Shown piece after piece: positions 1 through 8,568 of a DNA stretch of 64,000 bases. A program made the position numbers and the translations under genes. How positions within the stretch are numbered: position 1 is the first letter of the stretch; the number at the start of each line of letters is the position of its first letter. This DNA comes from Syntrophotaleaceae bacterium (GTDB lineage: Bacteria > Desulfobacterota > Desulfuromonadia > Desulfuromonadales > Syntrophotaleaceae). The stretch spans positions 686,001 through 750,000 of the forward strand of contig JAWKQB010000002.1 in assembly GCA_041390365.1 (NCBI GenBank), given 5' to 3'. The notes under the pieces were generated by a model that was not told the DNA's origin, searched no databases, and was given only the letters and a program-made list of their open reading frames with translations.

Positions 1-2
1 TG

Positions 3-446
3 ACCTTTCACAAGAAACCGCGGCTCAAGGTGGCTGAAGGCTCTGTGAAACGGTTCAAGGCCAACCTCAGAGAGCTCTTTCGTCGGGGAAGGGGACACAG
101 CCTCAAACGGGTCATCGAAGAGTCCACCCCGAAACTGCGGGGATGGATCGTCTACTTTCGGCTGGCGGAAGTCAAAGGCATCTTCGAAGAACTGGATAGC
201 TGGGTCAGGCGGAAACTACGCTGCATTCTGTGGCGGCAGTGGAAGCGCTCTTTTACGCGGGCCAGGAATTTGATGCGGCGGGGATTGTCGGAACTCAGAG
301 CATGGAGGTCGGCTCAAAACGGGCGAGGCCCCTGGTGGAATGCAGGAGCCTCGCACATGCACGATGCGTTTCGAAAATCCTTCTTCGATAAACTGGGGCT
401 GATCTGCTTGGTAGACAGTCTCAGACGCTTTCAGAGTGCTTTGTGA
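3..446 (+). CDS. Group II intron reverse transcriptase/maturase, C-terminal part (cut by window edge)
   Basis: The frame is open from the window edge and ends at TGA 444-446. It encodes the end of an LtrA-type intron protein: a basic thumb/maturase (domain X) segment with the typical GWIVYFRLAEVKGIFEELDSW stretch, then a tail containing GPWWNAGASHMHDAF. No HNH endonuclease with paired cysteines follows, which suits the endonuclease-lacking intron lineages. The reverse-transcriptase catalytic domain must lie left of the window. The protein would bind its own intron RNA, help it splice and drive retrohoming. The stop codon abuts intron RNA domain V, as in other intron-encoded proteins. An internal GTG at 30 is unlikely to be a real start, since clear family sequence precedes it. 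Whether the full gene is intact cannot be judged here. Confidence 0.85.
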   Translation, partial: TFHKKPRLKVAEGSVKRFKANLRELFRRGRGHSLKRVIEESTPKLRGWIVYFRLAEVKGIFEELDSWVRRKLRCILWRQWKRSFTRARNLMRRGLSELRAWRSAQNGRGPWWNAGASHMHDAFRKSFFDKLGLICLVDSLRRFQSAL

Positions 447-517
447 ACCGCCGTGTACGGAACCGTACGCACGGTGGTGTGGGAGGACGGCGGGGGTGAC
501 CCCGCCTCCTACCCGAT
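445..517 (+). mobile_element. 3' end of group II intron (domains V and VI)
   Basis: Right after the maturase stop there is a long hairpin (about 447-478) in which CCGCCGTGTACG pairs with CGTACGCACGGTGG around a short loop, as in catalytic domain V. A second hairpin (about 481-514), GGGAGGACGGCGGGG with CCCCGCCTCCTACCC, has an unpaired A near its 3' side like the domain VI branch point. The sequence then reads ACCCGAT, a common 3' splice boundary, so the intron probably ends near 517. The 5' end is outside the window. Exact boundary is an estimate. Confidence 0.75.
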
Positions 518-531
518 CCCTTTCTCTCTCC

Positions 532-560
532 TTGACCTGAATGGCCTAAGTTATTTAAAT
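532..560 (+). promoter_or_regulatory. Candidate sigma-70 promoter of acnB
   Basis: TTGACC (532-537) and TTAAAT (555-560) are separated by 17 bases, 15 bases after the inferred intron end. The -35 box is 5/6 and the -10 box 4/6 to consensus. The start would give a leader of about 115 bases before the acnB ATG. Confidence 0.45.
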
Positions 561-565
561 TGATT

Positions 566-646
566 CACCACGAAGAACACGGCACGAAAATAATTCCTAA
601 AACACTCCGTTTTTTCTATATTTTCCCTTCGTGTCCTTGTGCCCCT
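566..646. repeat. Imperfect inverted repeat of CACGAAG-type units in acnB leader
   Basis: CACCACGAAGAACACGG (about 565-582) is mirrored by CTTCGTGTCCTTGTGCC (about 628-644). The units resemble the CCACGAAGNACACGAAG intergenic repeats seen in many genomes. It lies in the acnB leader and could fold in the mRNA. Confidence 0.4.
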
Positions 647-682
647 TCCTGGTCCAGGATTTTATATTTATGGGAGATTTTT

Positions 683-3211
683 ATGCTGCAAGAGTATTTG
701 AAACATAAGGCCGAACGTGAAGCTCGCGGTATTCCCCCCTTGCCCCTGTCCGCAGAGCAGACGGCAAGCTTGTGCGAACTTCTGCTCGATCCGCCGGCCG
801 GCCGGGAAAACATGTTGCTGAAACTGCTGGCGGAACGGGTTTCGCCCGGCGTCGATGAGGCGGCCGGGGTCAAGGCCGATTTCCTTGGACGGATTCTCCG
901 GGATGAAGCGGACTGTCCTCTTTTGACAAAGCGCCAGGCTATCGACCTGCTGGGCGCCATGACGGGCGGGTTCAACGTGCCCCATCTGGTGGCCGCGCTG
1001 GATGACCCGAAGCTGGCTGCCGAAGCGGCCAGGGCACTCGGGTCCATCACCCTAGTCTACGACGCTTTTGACAACGTGCTGGCACGGAGTGAAACCAATT
1101 CCGCGGCCAAGCAGGTGATCGAATCCTGGGCAGCGGCCGACTGGTTCACGTCGGCGCCGGAGCTTCCCGTCGAGATTCGCGTCCGCATTTTCAAGGTTGA
1201 AGGGGAAATCAATACGGACGACTTTTCCCCGGCCGGCGATGCCTGGAGCCGGCCGGACATTCCTTTGCATGCCCTGTCCATGGGCAAAAATCGTTTTCCC
1301 GGAGGCATCGAGACCATTGCCGCCTGGCGTGCCGAAGGGCATCGCGTGGCGTTTGTGGGCGATGTGGTGGGCACCGGCTCTTCGCGCAAGTCGGCCTGCA
1401 ACAGCCTGCTGTGGCATATCGGCGGGGACATTCCGGGAGTCCCGAACAAGCGCCGCGGCGGCGTTATTCTCGGCGGGGTCATTGCGCCGATCTTTTTCAA
1501 TACAGCCCAGGACTCGGGTGCCCTGCCGCTGGAGGCGGAGGTCGATGCCCTGCAGCATGGTGATGTCGTGGTTATCGATACCCGATCGGGAGAGATTCGC
1601 GATGAGGCGGGCGAGGTCCTGACCCGGTTTGGTATACGCCCCGATACCTTGCGCGATGAATACCGGGCCGGCGGGCGCATTCCCCTGATCATCGGCCGCG
1701 CGTTGACCGAGCGGGCCCGTCAGGCTCTGGGAATGAGTCCCTGTGAGCTGTTTGCCCAGCCAACCAATCCCGAACCGAAAGAAAATCAGGGGTATACCCT
1801 GGCCCAGAAGATGGTCGGCAAAGCCTGCGGTCTGCCGGGAGTGCTTCCCGGAACCGCCTGCGAGCCCCGCATGACCACCCTCGGTTCCCAGGATACCACC
1901 GGACCGATGACGGCTGACGAACTGAAGGAACTGGCCTGTTTGCGGTTTCAGGCTCCCATGGTCATGCAGTCTTTCTGCCATACCGCCGCATATCCCAAGT
2001 CCGCCGATGTGAAAATGCAAAAAAATCTCCCCCAATTCATCAGTGAACGGGGCGGGGTAGCCCTGCGCCCGGCGGACGGCGTCATCCACTGCTGGCTGAA
2101 CCGGCTTCTGCTGCCGGATACGGTCGGCACGGGCGGAGATTCCCACACCCGTTTCCCCATCGGCATCTCCTTTCCCGCAGGCTCGGGGCTGGTGGCCTTT
2201 GCCGGTGCACTCGGCTTCATGCCCCTGGACATGCCCGAGTCGGTCCTCGTGCGTTTCAAAGGGCGTCTGCGGCCGGGCATCACCCTGCGCGACCTGGTCA
2301 ATGCCATCCCTTTCGCGGCGACCCGGCAGGGGTTGCTGACCGTGCCGAAGAAGAACAAAAAGAATATTTTCAACGGCCGCATTCTGGAAATGGAGGGTTT
2401 GCCCGACCTCAACGTCGATGAGGCTTTCGAGTTGACCTGCGCCGCTGCCGAACGGAGCGCCGCCGCGACCTGCATCGACCTTTCGGAGGCCAGTGTGGCC
2501 CGTTTCCTCCGCTCCAATATCGCCCTCATGCAGCAGATGATCGCCGACGGCTACCAGGATGCCGCCACCCTGCAGGCCCGTATCGACGCCGCTGCGCAGT
2601 GGTTGCAAAAACCGCAGTTGCTCAGGGCTGACCCCCACGCCGAATATGCGGCCGTCATCGAAATCGATCTGGACCAGATTCGGGAGCCGCTGATCTGCTG
2701 TCCCAACGATCCGGATGATGTCCGGCCCCTCTCCGAAATTGCGGGAGCGGGCATCGACGATGTCTTCCTCGGTTCCTGCATGTCCAACATCGGTCACTTC
2801 CGCGCCGCTGCCGCAATCTGGCAGGGGCGGCCCTACAACGGCTCGGTTCGCACCTGGCTCTGCCCTCCGACACGGATGGACCAGAAACAACTCCGGGACG
2901 AGGGGCTGTTCAGCATTTTCAGCGATGTCGGCGGGAGGATCGAAACAGCCGGCTGCTCACTCTGCATGGGGAATCAGGCCCGCGTCCCGGACCGTGCCAG
3001 AGTTTTCTCCACCTCGACCCGCAATTTCGACAACCGCATGGGCAAAGATGCCCAGGTCTACCTGGGGTCGGCGGAACTGGCGGCAATGGTGGCCGTACTG
3101 GGAAGAATTCCGACCCTGGACGAATATTTTCAACTGTTCGAGGATAAGATAGCGCCCCGGGCTGAAGAGATTTACCGCGGCTTGCAGTTTGATTTGGAAG
3201 GCAGTTGCTAG
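683..3211 (+). CDS. acnB: Bifunctional aconitate hydratase 2 / 2-methylisocitrate dehydratase
   Basis: AcnB isomerises citrate to isocitrate in the TCA cycle and can act on 2-methylisocitrate. The 842-residue length fits the family. Order: N-terminal HEAT-like domain (about 1-155), swivel domain with DDFSPAGDAWSRPDIPLHA (about 165-380), then the three catalytic domains. The [4Fe-4S] ligands are Cys699 (SCMSNIGH), Cys758 and Cys761 (GCSLCMGNQ); their spacing of 59 and 3 matches E. coli AcnB (710, 769, 772). ATG 683 is chosen because GGGAG lies at 672-676 and homology starts at MLQEYLKH; the open frame upstream to 560 is untranslated leader. The C-terminus ends Gly-Ser-Cys and its last two codons and TAG stop lie inside a palindromic repeat shared with the convergent neighbour. 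Confidence 0.97.
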   Translation: MLQEYLKHKAEREARGIPPLPLSAEQTASLCELLLDPPAGRENMLLKLLAERVSPGVDEAAGVKADFLGRILRDEADCPLLTKRQAIDLLGAMTGGFNVPHLVAALDDPKLAAEAARALGSITLVYDAFDNVLARSETNSAAKQVIESWAAADWFTSAPELPVEIRVRIFKVEGEINTDDFSPAGDAWSRPDIPLHALSMGKNRFPGGIETIAAWRAEGHRVAFVGDVVGTGSSRKSACNSLLWHIGGDIPGVPNKRRGGVILGGVIAPIFFNTAQDSGALPLEAEVDALQHGDVVVIDTRSGEIRDEAGEVLTRFGIRPDTLRDEYRAGGRIPLIIGRALTERARQALGMSPCELFAQPTNPEPKENQGYTLAQKMVGKACGLPGVLPGTACEPRMTTLGSQDTTGPMTADELKELACLRFQAPMVMQSFCHTAAYPKSADVKMQKNLPQFISERGGVALRPADGVIHCWLNRLLLPDTVGTGGDSHTRFPIGISFPAGSGLVAFAGALGFMPLDMPESVLVRFKGRLRPGITLRDLVNAIPFAATRQGLLTVPKKNKKNIFNGRILEMEGLPDLNVDEAFELTCAAAERSAAATCIDLSEASVARFLRSNIALMQQMIADGYQDAATLQARIDAAAQWLQKPQLLRADPHAEYAAVIEIDLDQIREPLICCPNDPDDVRPLSEIAGAGIDDVFLGSCMSNIGHFRAAAAIWQGRPYNGSVRTWLCPPTRMDQKQLRDEGLFSIFSDVGGRIETAGCSLCMGNQARVPDRARVFSTSTRNFDNRMGKDAQVYLGSAELAAMVAVLGRIPTLDEYFQLFEDKIAPRAEEIYRGLQFDLEGSC

Positions 3212-3293
3212 GTGCTGGTTGCTGGTTGCTGATGGCTGGTCTTGGGTTGGTTTTAGAATTTACGAGCCCCGAGCAACCAGCAACTAGCAACTG
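3202..3293. repeat. Palindromic heptamer repeat between convergent acnB and HD gene
   Basis: Left arm 3202-3240 carries tandem units like TTGCTAG, GTGCTGG, TTGCTGG, TTGCTGA. Right arm 3263-3293 carries the complements (GAGCAACCAGCAACTAGCA). About 22 of 23 bases pair between the arms, so a long stem-loop is possible on either strand. The stop codons of both flanking genes are the TAG of AGTTGCTAG in each arm. It may act as a bidirectional 3' end element; there is no clear T-run. Confidence 0.85.
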
Positions 3294-3820
3294 AATTTAC
3301 AATGCCACTCCTCGAACACCGCTACCTTGTCCGCTCCGAAACGGGCCAGCGACTGGCGCACCTGGCCCACGCTTTTCTCCCGGTCCGCCTTGGCCGGATC
3401 CTTTGAAAAAAAGAGATCCGCATAGGTAACGATGCGTTCTTCCAATGTGATCGGAACCATGTCTCTTGCCGGCAGCGGCAATCTGCGGTCGGAAATTTCA
3501 GCGGCGGTCAGACCGACACCGATATGCCGCTCGCAAACCAGGGCGTGCCGGGGGAAACCTTCCGCGTCCAGCAGTTCGCGGCCTTTGATGCCGTGGCACA
3601 GGTAGGGTAGTATCCCTTCGCAGCCGATCTGCGGTACCGCCGTGAAGCGAATGCCGATGTCATGCAGCAGGGCGGCCTCGTGCACGAAAACGGCATCCGC
3701 CTGCAGCGCCCGGGCGATGCCTGTCGCCTTGGCGGCAACCAGCTCGCTGTGTTTCAGCAGGATGCGATGGGCATCGCTTCCGGGGGGATAATATTTTTCG
3801 ATCAGGGCGATGGGGTTCAA
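3284..3820 (-). CDS. HD-domain phosphohydrolase
   Basis: A 178-residue HD-superfamily metal-dependent phosphohydrolase of unknown substrate. The metal-binding pattern is visible as H (KHSELVAAKATGIARAL), then HEAALLHDIGI with the His-Asp doublet, and a later conserved ERHIGVG segment. I choose the TTG at 3820 because GGAG lies about 8 bases upstream and family homology begins at NPIALIEKYYPPGS; the open frame up to 3952 reads through low-complexity repeat DNA and looks non-coding. The last codons AGT TGC TAG (Ser-Cys-stop) come from the palindromic repeat, so the native C-terminus was probably altered. The next gene on the same strand is an MFS transporter 147 bases upstream; a functional link is not evident. 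Confidence 0.8.
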   Translation of the reverse strand: MNPIALIEKYYPPGSDAHRILLKHSELVAAKATGIARALQADAVFVHEAALLHDIGIRFTAVPQIGCEGILPYLCHGIKGRELLDAEGFPRHALVCERHIGVGLTAAEISDRRLPLPARDMVPITLEERIVTYADLFFSKDPAKADREKSVGQVRQSLARFGADKVAVFEEWHCKFSC

Positions 3821-3854
3821 CGATGCTCTCCAGGTTGCGTAGCATAATGGTTGA

Positions 3855-3967
3855 TGCAATTCTACTCGGTCGGCTGTCCAGACTGCAACCGGCTGGCGAC
3901 CGATCAGGCCGATTCGTCGGATCCGAGCGATCGGTCCGGTCAGCGCCGCCAACCCATCGGTAAGCCC
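3855..3967. repeat. Short-period GATCGG-type repeat between HD and MFS genes
   Basis: Several degenerate copies of GATCGGNC/GGATCCGAN units occur around 3895-3960 (for example CGATCAGGCC, CGGATCCGAG, CGATCGGTCC). The stretch has no coding signal and lies between two genes on the minus strand. Confidence 0.35.
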
Positions 3968-5158
3968 CTAGCCAATTTCCGCTTCCCTGGGCAGTGTGCG
4001 CAAAAACAACCAAGCCGCAGGCAGCAGCGCGGCGCCGAAAAGGACCGCCAGCCAACCGAAGGTCGGTCGCAGACCGATACGGTCGGCGGCCAGGCCGACC
4101 AGGGGGCCGGTGGCGACGAACAGAACCCTGAAGGCGAGACTGTGCAGGGAGAGGATGCTGGCCCGGTTGCTTCGTCGGCTGGCCTGCTGCAGGTGGTTGC
4201 GCATGATCGGCCCCTGCATTCCGCGCATGGCGGTCAGCAGATAGTAGAAAAGAAAGCTGCCGACGGCTGAGGTCAGTCCCAGCCCCGCATATCCGGCCAC
4301 GATCAGTGCCATAAAAAGCACAGCGGTCCTGGCATGGCCGAGGCCGAAATGCAGGCGGTGACTGAGCAGCGAGAAGAGGGCCACTGTCAGATTGGCACCG
4401 GCCCAGGCCGGTCCGAACCAGGCCAGCGGTACGCCCGTTTCCTGCATATAGGGCTGGATCAGCCAGACCGTGTAAAAGGAGGCGATGCCGAGCAGCGTGC
4501 CGAAGAGGATGGTCGCCCGTACATGGGGATTGTCGCAAAAGGCATATTTGCAGGTCCGCAGCGCTTCGGCCAGATGGGACTGTATGGCGGCTTCGCTTTC
4601 CTGAGGCGGTTCCTTCATGGAAATGCAGAGCAACAGGCAGATGATCCAGATGCCGATCTGAAACAGAAAAGGCATGAGGGGCCATGCAGCATACATGACC
4701 CCCGCAAAGAGAGCCCCTGACGCTTCTCCGGTCTGGGCGGCGCCCGTCATGCGCCCATCAAACCGGGAATACTGACCCTCTTGGTGCTGGGCTCGAAGGG
4801 TTTCGAACAGCAGGGCGCTGTCGGAACCGCTGATGAAAGCCCAGGCCCCGCCGAGCACGATTTCCGCCAGCAGCACCCCATTGAAGGAGTCGGCCACCGT
4901 GTACAGACTCCACCCCGCAATCGCCAGCACCGAAGCCATAATCAGGGCGGTGCGGTAGCCGAGTCGATCGCTGAGATAACCCGAGGGATACTCCATGAGT
5001 ATGCTGGCCACGGAAAAAATGGCTTGCAATGTCATGATCTGGGTCAGGCTCAGCCCGATCTGGTTTTTCCAGAAAAGGGTGATGATCGCCATGGGAAACA
5101 GCGTCATCTTGAGGACCGAAAAGGCATAGAGTTTGCTGATGTTGTTCGAAAGGGGCAT
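3968..5158 (-). CDS. MFS family transporter
   Basis: A 396-residue integral membrane protein with about 12 hydrophobic segments and the MFS cytoplasmic loop motif between helices 2 and 3 (GYLSDRLGYRTALIMAS, close to GxLsDRxGRR). A second weaker copy in the C-terminal half (GLAADRIGLRPTF) supports the usual two-fold symmetry. It should move a small solute across the inner membrane with a proton or other ion, but the substrate cannot be inferred. The start at ATG 5158 has only a weak ribosome binding site. It is divergent from the sensor kinase at 5339, with a 180-base intergenic region holding promoters for both. Confidence 0.85.
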   Translation of the reverse strand: MPLSNNISKLYAFSVLKMTLFPMAIITLFWKNQIGLSLTQIMTLQAIFSVASILMEYPSGYLSDRLGYRTALIMASVLAIAGWSLYTVADSFNGVLLAEIVLGGAWAFISGSDSALLFETLRAQHQEGQYSRFDGRMTGAAQTGEASGALFAGVMYAAWPLMPFLFQIGIWIICLLLCISMKEPPQESEAAIQSHLAEALRTCKYAFCDNPHVRATILFGTLLGIASFYTVWLIQPYMQETGVPLAWFGPAWAGANLTVALFSLLSHRLHFGLGHARTAVLFMALIVAGYAGLGLTSAVGSFLFYYLLTAMRGMQGPIMRNHLQQASRRSNRASILSLHSLAFRVLFVATGPLVGLAADRIGLRPTFGWLAVLFGAALLPAAWLFLRTLPREAEIG

Positions 5159-5338
5159 AAAGTTCCCGCACAGTCAGGTTTTTGCAGAGGTTGGGCTGGA
5201 TGCAACAGGCGGAAAATATACCAGTTTAAGGCACGATACACCAGCTCCTGAATTCTTTTTCATCATTATTGTCGCCTGTGTTATGTTGCTGACGGCCCTT
5301 TTCGGCCCCTGAAACTCTCGCCGTTCCCGATCTCCTTT

Positions 5339-6886
5339 GTGAGTGACTATACGATGGCCAAACCGGTCGGACTGCGTACCGAAATTATTTTTCATGTCAC
5401 CTTTCTTCTTGGGGCAGCCCTGCTTTGCGGGGGGGTCCTGTTGCTGAAACTGGCCGAACGCCAGCTGCTCGATCAGCGGGTCGACAATCTCACCTCGACT
5501 ATGGAGATTGTCGGCCGGGCACTAAGCACTTCAATGGATCGGGGTGGATCGGATGAGGCAAGCCATCTGCCCTCAGCGCAATTGCTTCATCTCTTGCCCG
5601 GCGTTGATTCCGTCAATGTCTGGAGATTGAGAAACGGGCAATACGTCCTTTTGTATTCAAGTCAAACGGGAAAACCCCCAGAAGGGCATTTTGGCCCCCG
5701 AATATTCCCTTTTTTGACTCAAACTAAAATTTCCCTCTCCTATTCCGGAGCTTTTTCCTTTCCTGGCCGGGAAGAAAATTCCTGTCTGGAGGTTCTGGTT
5801 CCCCTGGGTAGTACTACCGGTAACCTTCGTGGCATTCTTCAAGCCCGCTTTTCTTTAAATGACGTCTCCCGGAGAGTTCAGACCAGTTTGAAATTTATGT
5901 TGCTCTATGTACTTCTGTACGGCGGCGTTCTTTTCCTGTTTGGCATGTATCTGCTCAACCGCAATGTACTTCGGCCTATAAATCGCCTTATGGCGACCAC
6001 TCGAAGGATCGCCGAGGGCCACCTCGATCAGGTGTTACCCGAAAAGGGACCTCGGGAAATTTCCTCCCTGGCACGGTCTTTTAATTCTATGGTGGCGGCT
6101 TTAAGAAAAAGTCGCCAGGATACCGAGAAAACGATAGATCACCTGCAAAGGGCCAACGAGGATTTGCGTCAAACCCGAGCCGAACTGATCCGATCAGAAA
6201 AAATAGCTTCAATCGGCCATTTGGCAGCAGGCATGGCTCACGAAATTGGCAATCCATTAGGCGCGGTGGTGGGTTATCTGGAACTGCTCAAATCCGAATT
6301 GCCAGAAGGGCGCCACCTGGAGATTGCCGCCTGTGCTGCTGAAGAGGTCGGGCGCATCGACCTGCTGGTTCGGGACCTTCTCGATTACGCAGCTCCAGGG
6401 CAAGCCCGATCGGAAACCTTTGATCCCGCAAAGGTCATGGAGGAAGCTTTGGACCTTCTGGTCAATCAGGGAATGTTCAACAAGTTGGAGCTGGTGCGAA
6501 AAATTCCCTTATCACTGCCGATGGTCAGGATGGTCCGCCACCAGTTGCTGCAGGTATTCGTCAACCTGCTGCTCAATGCCTGCGATGCTTCCCGGAAAGG
6601 AGGCGAAATTATCGTTGAAGGCGGTGTTTCAGGACAGTTCGTCTGGCTTGCGGTGACGGATGAAGGAGAAGGTATTTCGAAAGACAATCTTGGTCATGTT
6701 TTTGATCCCTTTTTTACTACCAAACCCCCGGGAAAAGGGCGCGGTTTGGGCCTTTCAGTCTGTCACCGGGTGGTGGATCAGGCGGGAGGAGCCATAGAAG
6801 TGCAATCGGATGTTGGCAGAGGAAGCCGTTTCACCGTCTGTTTGCCGGTGGCCAGCCGAGCTGAAGGAGGAGTATATGGCGGTTGA
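5339..6886 (+). CDS. Membrane sensor histidine kinase paired with NtrC-type regulator
   Basis: A 515-residue kinase. Order: membrane helix (about 18-38), periplasmic sensor (about 40-180), second helix (about 181-205), HAMP linker (206-260), coiled coil, HisKA with phospho-acceptor His301 in AHEIGNPLGAVVGYL, then HATPase with NLLLNACDAS (N box), DEGEGI (G1) and GRGLGLSVC (G2). Translation may begin at GTG 5339 or ATG 5354; neither has a strong ribosome site. The gene overlaps the downstream response regulator by 11 bases, so they are cotranslated and should be cognate partners. Next to the minor-pilin operon, it probably adjusts expression of that operon in response to an envelope or external cue. 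The signal is unknown. Confidence 0.9.
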   Translation: MSDYTMAKPVGLRTEIIFHVTFLLGAALLCGGVLLLKLAERQLLDQRVDNLTSTMEIVGRALSTSMDRGGSDEASHLPSAQLLHLLPGVDSVNVWRLRNGQYVLLYSSQTGKPPEGHFGPRIFPFLTQTKISLSYSGAFSFPGREENSCLEVLVPLGSTTGNLRGILQARFSLNDVSRRVQTSLKFMLLYVLLYGGVLFLFGMYLLNRNVLRPINRLMATTRRIAEGHLDQVLPEKGPREISSLARSFNSMVAALRKSRQDTEKTIDHLQRANEDLRQTRAELIRSEKIASIGHLAAGMAHEIGNPLGAVVGYLELLKSELPEGRHLEIAACAAEEVGRIDLLVRDLLDYAAPGQARSETFDPAKVMEEALDLLVNQGMFNKLELVRKIPLSLPMVRMVRHQLLQVFVNLLLNACDASRKGGEIIVEGGVSGQFVWLAVTDEGEGISKDNLGHVFDPFFTTKPPGKGRGLGLSVCHRVVDQAGGAIEVQSDVGRGSRFTVCLPVASRAEGGVYGG

Positions 6887-8234
6887 TGACCGGAAAATCC
6901 TGACTATAGACGATGAAGCGTCGATGCGGCACATGCTCCGTCTGGTGCTGGAAAAAGAGGGGTATCGGGTGAGCGAGGCCGGCGGCGGAGAAGAAGCCCT
7001 GGCCCTTCTGCAGAAAGAGAACTTTTCAACGATTCTGTGCGATATTCGCATGCCAGGCATGGACGGTCTGGCTTTTCTGCAGGCCGTCAAGGAGAGGAAC
7101 ATCGAAGGAACGGTGATTATGATGAGCGCCTATGGCACCGTCGATACCGCTGTCGAATGCCTCAAGGCCGGAGCTTACGATTACATTTCAAAACCGTTCA
7201 AGCCGGATGAGGTCAAGCTGACCCTTCGCAAGGCCGAGGAGAAACTCCGCCTGCAGCAGGAAAACATACGACTCCGTCGTGAATTGAATCGCCAGCAACA
7301 TGGCGAACGACAGATAATCTATCGCAGTGCTGTCATGGAACGGGTTCTTGATCTGGCTGCAAGGGTGGCCGAGGTGAGTGCTCCTGTTTTGATTACCGGT
7401 GAGACCGGCACCGGCAAGGAATTGTTCGCCAGGGAATTGCACCGAAAAAGCGTTCGTTGTCAAAAGCCTTTTGTCGCGGTCAACTGCGGAGCCATTGCCC
7501 CGAGCCTTATAGAAAGCGAACTCTTCGGCCACGCGCGCGGAGCTTTTACCGGAGCCGTCCATCAGAAGCCCGGCCTTTTTGAGTCAGCCGAGGGCGGAAC
7601 CCTTTTTCTCGATGAAATCGGCGAACTGCCTTTGGAACTGCAGCCTAAACTGTTGAGGGTGCTGCAGGAAGGAGAAGTGCGCAGAATTGGGGAAAACCGT
7701 TCCCGTAAAGTCGATGTGCGGATTTTGGCGGCCACCGCCCGTGATCTGCGGAAAGCCGTTGAGGACGCAGCATTCCGGGATGACCTGTTTTTTCGCCTGG
7801 CAGTGGTTGAGATCCATATCCCACCGCTTCGGGAGCGTCCGGAGGATATCGGTTTGCTCGCGGAGTATTTCATCTCTGCAATAGCTTCCAGGGAAGGACG
7901 GACAGCTCCGAAGCTGAGTGGCGAGGCCGAGCAGATTTTGAGCCGGTATTCATGGCCGGGCAATGTCAGAGAACTGGCCAATTTCATGGAAAGAACCATG
8001 ATTTTTAACCGCGGATCAACCATTGATCTGGAAGTTTTTCCGGGAGAAATGCGTCGGAAGAATCGGGAACCTCTGGAGGAATATTCTCTTAAAAAAGCTT
8101 CGACCCGCCTCGAAAGGGAGTATATTCGAAAAGCCCTTTCCGAAACGGAAGGAAACAGGACTCAAGCGGCTAAGCTGCTTGAAATCAGCCTGCGGAACCT
8201 TTTGTACAAGATAAAGGAGTACCAGTTGGAATAA
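6876..8234 (+). CDS. Sigma-54-dependent response regulator (NtrC family), second copy besides PilR
   Basis: A 452-residue activator: receiver domain (about 1-120) with phospho-acceptor Asp56 in LCDIRMPGMDG and the switch Lys in DYISKPF; AAA+ domain with Walker A GETGTGKE and the sigma-54 contact loop GAFTGAV; and a C-terminal Fis-type helix-turn-helix ending GNRTQAAKLLEISLRNLLY. ATG 6876 follows AAGGAGG at 6864-6870. It ends in a rho-independent terminator and is followed by a candidate sigma-54 promoter ahead of the minor-pilin operon, so that operon is the likely target (inference). It is distinct from PilR at 28365. Confidence 0.95.
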   Translation: MAVDDRKILTIDDEASMRHMLRLVLEKEGYRVSEAGGGEEALALLQKENFSTILCDIRMPGMDGLAFLQAVKERNIEGTVIMMSAYGTVDTAVECLKAGAYDYISKPFKPDEVKLTLRKAEEKLRLQQENIRLRRELNRQQHGERQIIYRSAVMERVLDLAARVAEVSAPVLITGETGTGKELFARELHRKSVRCQKPFVAVNCGAIAPSLIESELFGHARGAFTGAVHQKPGLFESAEGGTLFLDEIGELPLELQPKLLRVLQEGEVRRIGENRSRKVDVRILAATARDLRKAVEDAAFRDDLFFRLAVVEIHIPPLRERPEDIGLLAEYFISAIASREGRTAPKLSGEAEQILSRYSWPGNVRELANFMERTMIFNRGSTIDLEVFPGEMRRKNREPLEEYSLKKASTRLEREYIRKALSETEGNRTQAAKLLEISLRNLLYKIKEYQLE

Positions 8235-8256
8235 ATCGATATCAGCTGTAGCTGTG

Positions 8257-8277
8257 CCCCCTCAAGGGGGTTTTTTT
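8257..8277 (+). terminator. Rho-independent terminator after the NtrC-type pair
   Basis: CCCCC, loop TCAA, GGGGG, then seven T residues. It separates the two-component operon from the minor-pilin operon. Confidence 0.85.
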
Positions 8278-8568
8278 GAGCCAAAGAAACAATCGAGTCG
8301 AAATATTCTCTGAACCGGACCGAACAGCCATGCCAGCATTCGCCTACGACGGGTCGGTGAATTCCAACGTCGGAAAAATGACCCAGCCGGAGGCGCATTT
8401 TGCGCAACCATGCAAAAATTGCATTTCAAAAATCTTCCGAAAGGGCTGATCCGTCTCACTAAGTTATTGATTTTAGTATATTTTTGATAATTGAAAAAAG
8501 TGGCATGAAAATTGGAGAGAATTAAAATCTGTAACGGATGTCCTCGGAGGCTGAATGGGAGGTACGTT
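8278..8568 (+). promoter_or_regulatory. Leader region of the minor-pilin operon
   Basis: About 290 bases without a gene. From about 8450 it is AT-rich. The only recognisable element is the sigma-54-type site at 8501-8516. The part between 8300 and 8440 could hold enhancer sites for the neighbouring NtrC-type activator, but I see no clean palindrome. Confidence 0.4.
8501..8516 (+). promoter_or_regulatory. Candidate sigma-54 promoter of minor-pilin operon
   Basis: TGGCAT-GAAAA-TTGGA matches TGGCAC-N5-TTGCA with correct spacing but has T for C in the -24 element and G for C in the -12 element. Transcription would begin near 8527, some 40 bases before the TTG start of the first minor pilin. Confidence 0.5.

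Noticed and set aside
560..682. N-terminal extension of AcnB
   Set aside because: The 41 residues read through a repeat-bearing leader; ATG 683 has a ribosome site and begins the family homology.
1052..2890. Long open frame (612 residues) antisense to acnB
   Set aside because: It is a shadow of GC-biased third codon positions in acnB; it has no family resemblance and acnB is clearly the real gene.
3821..3952. N-terminal extension of the HD gene
   Set aside because: The extra 44 residues come from short-period repeat DNA and lack homology; the TTG at 3820 has a ribosome site.
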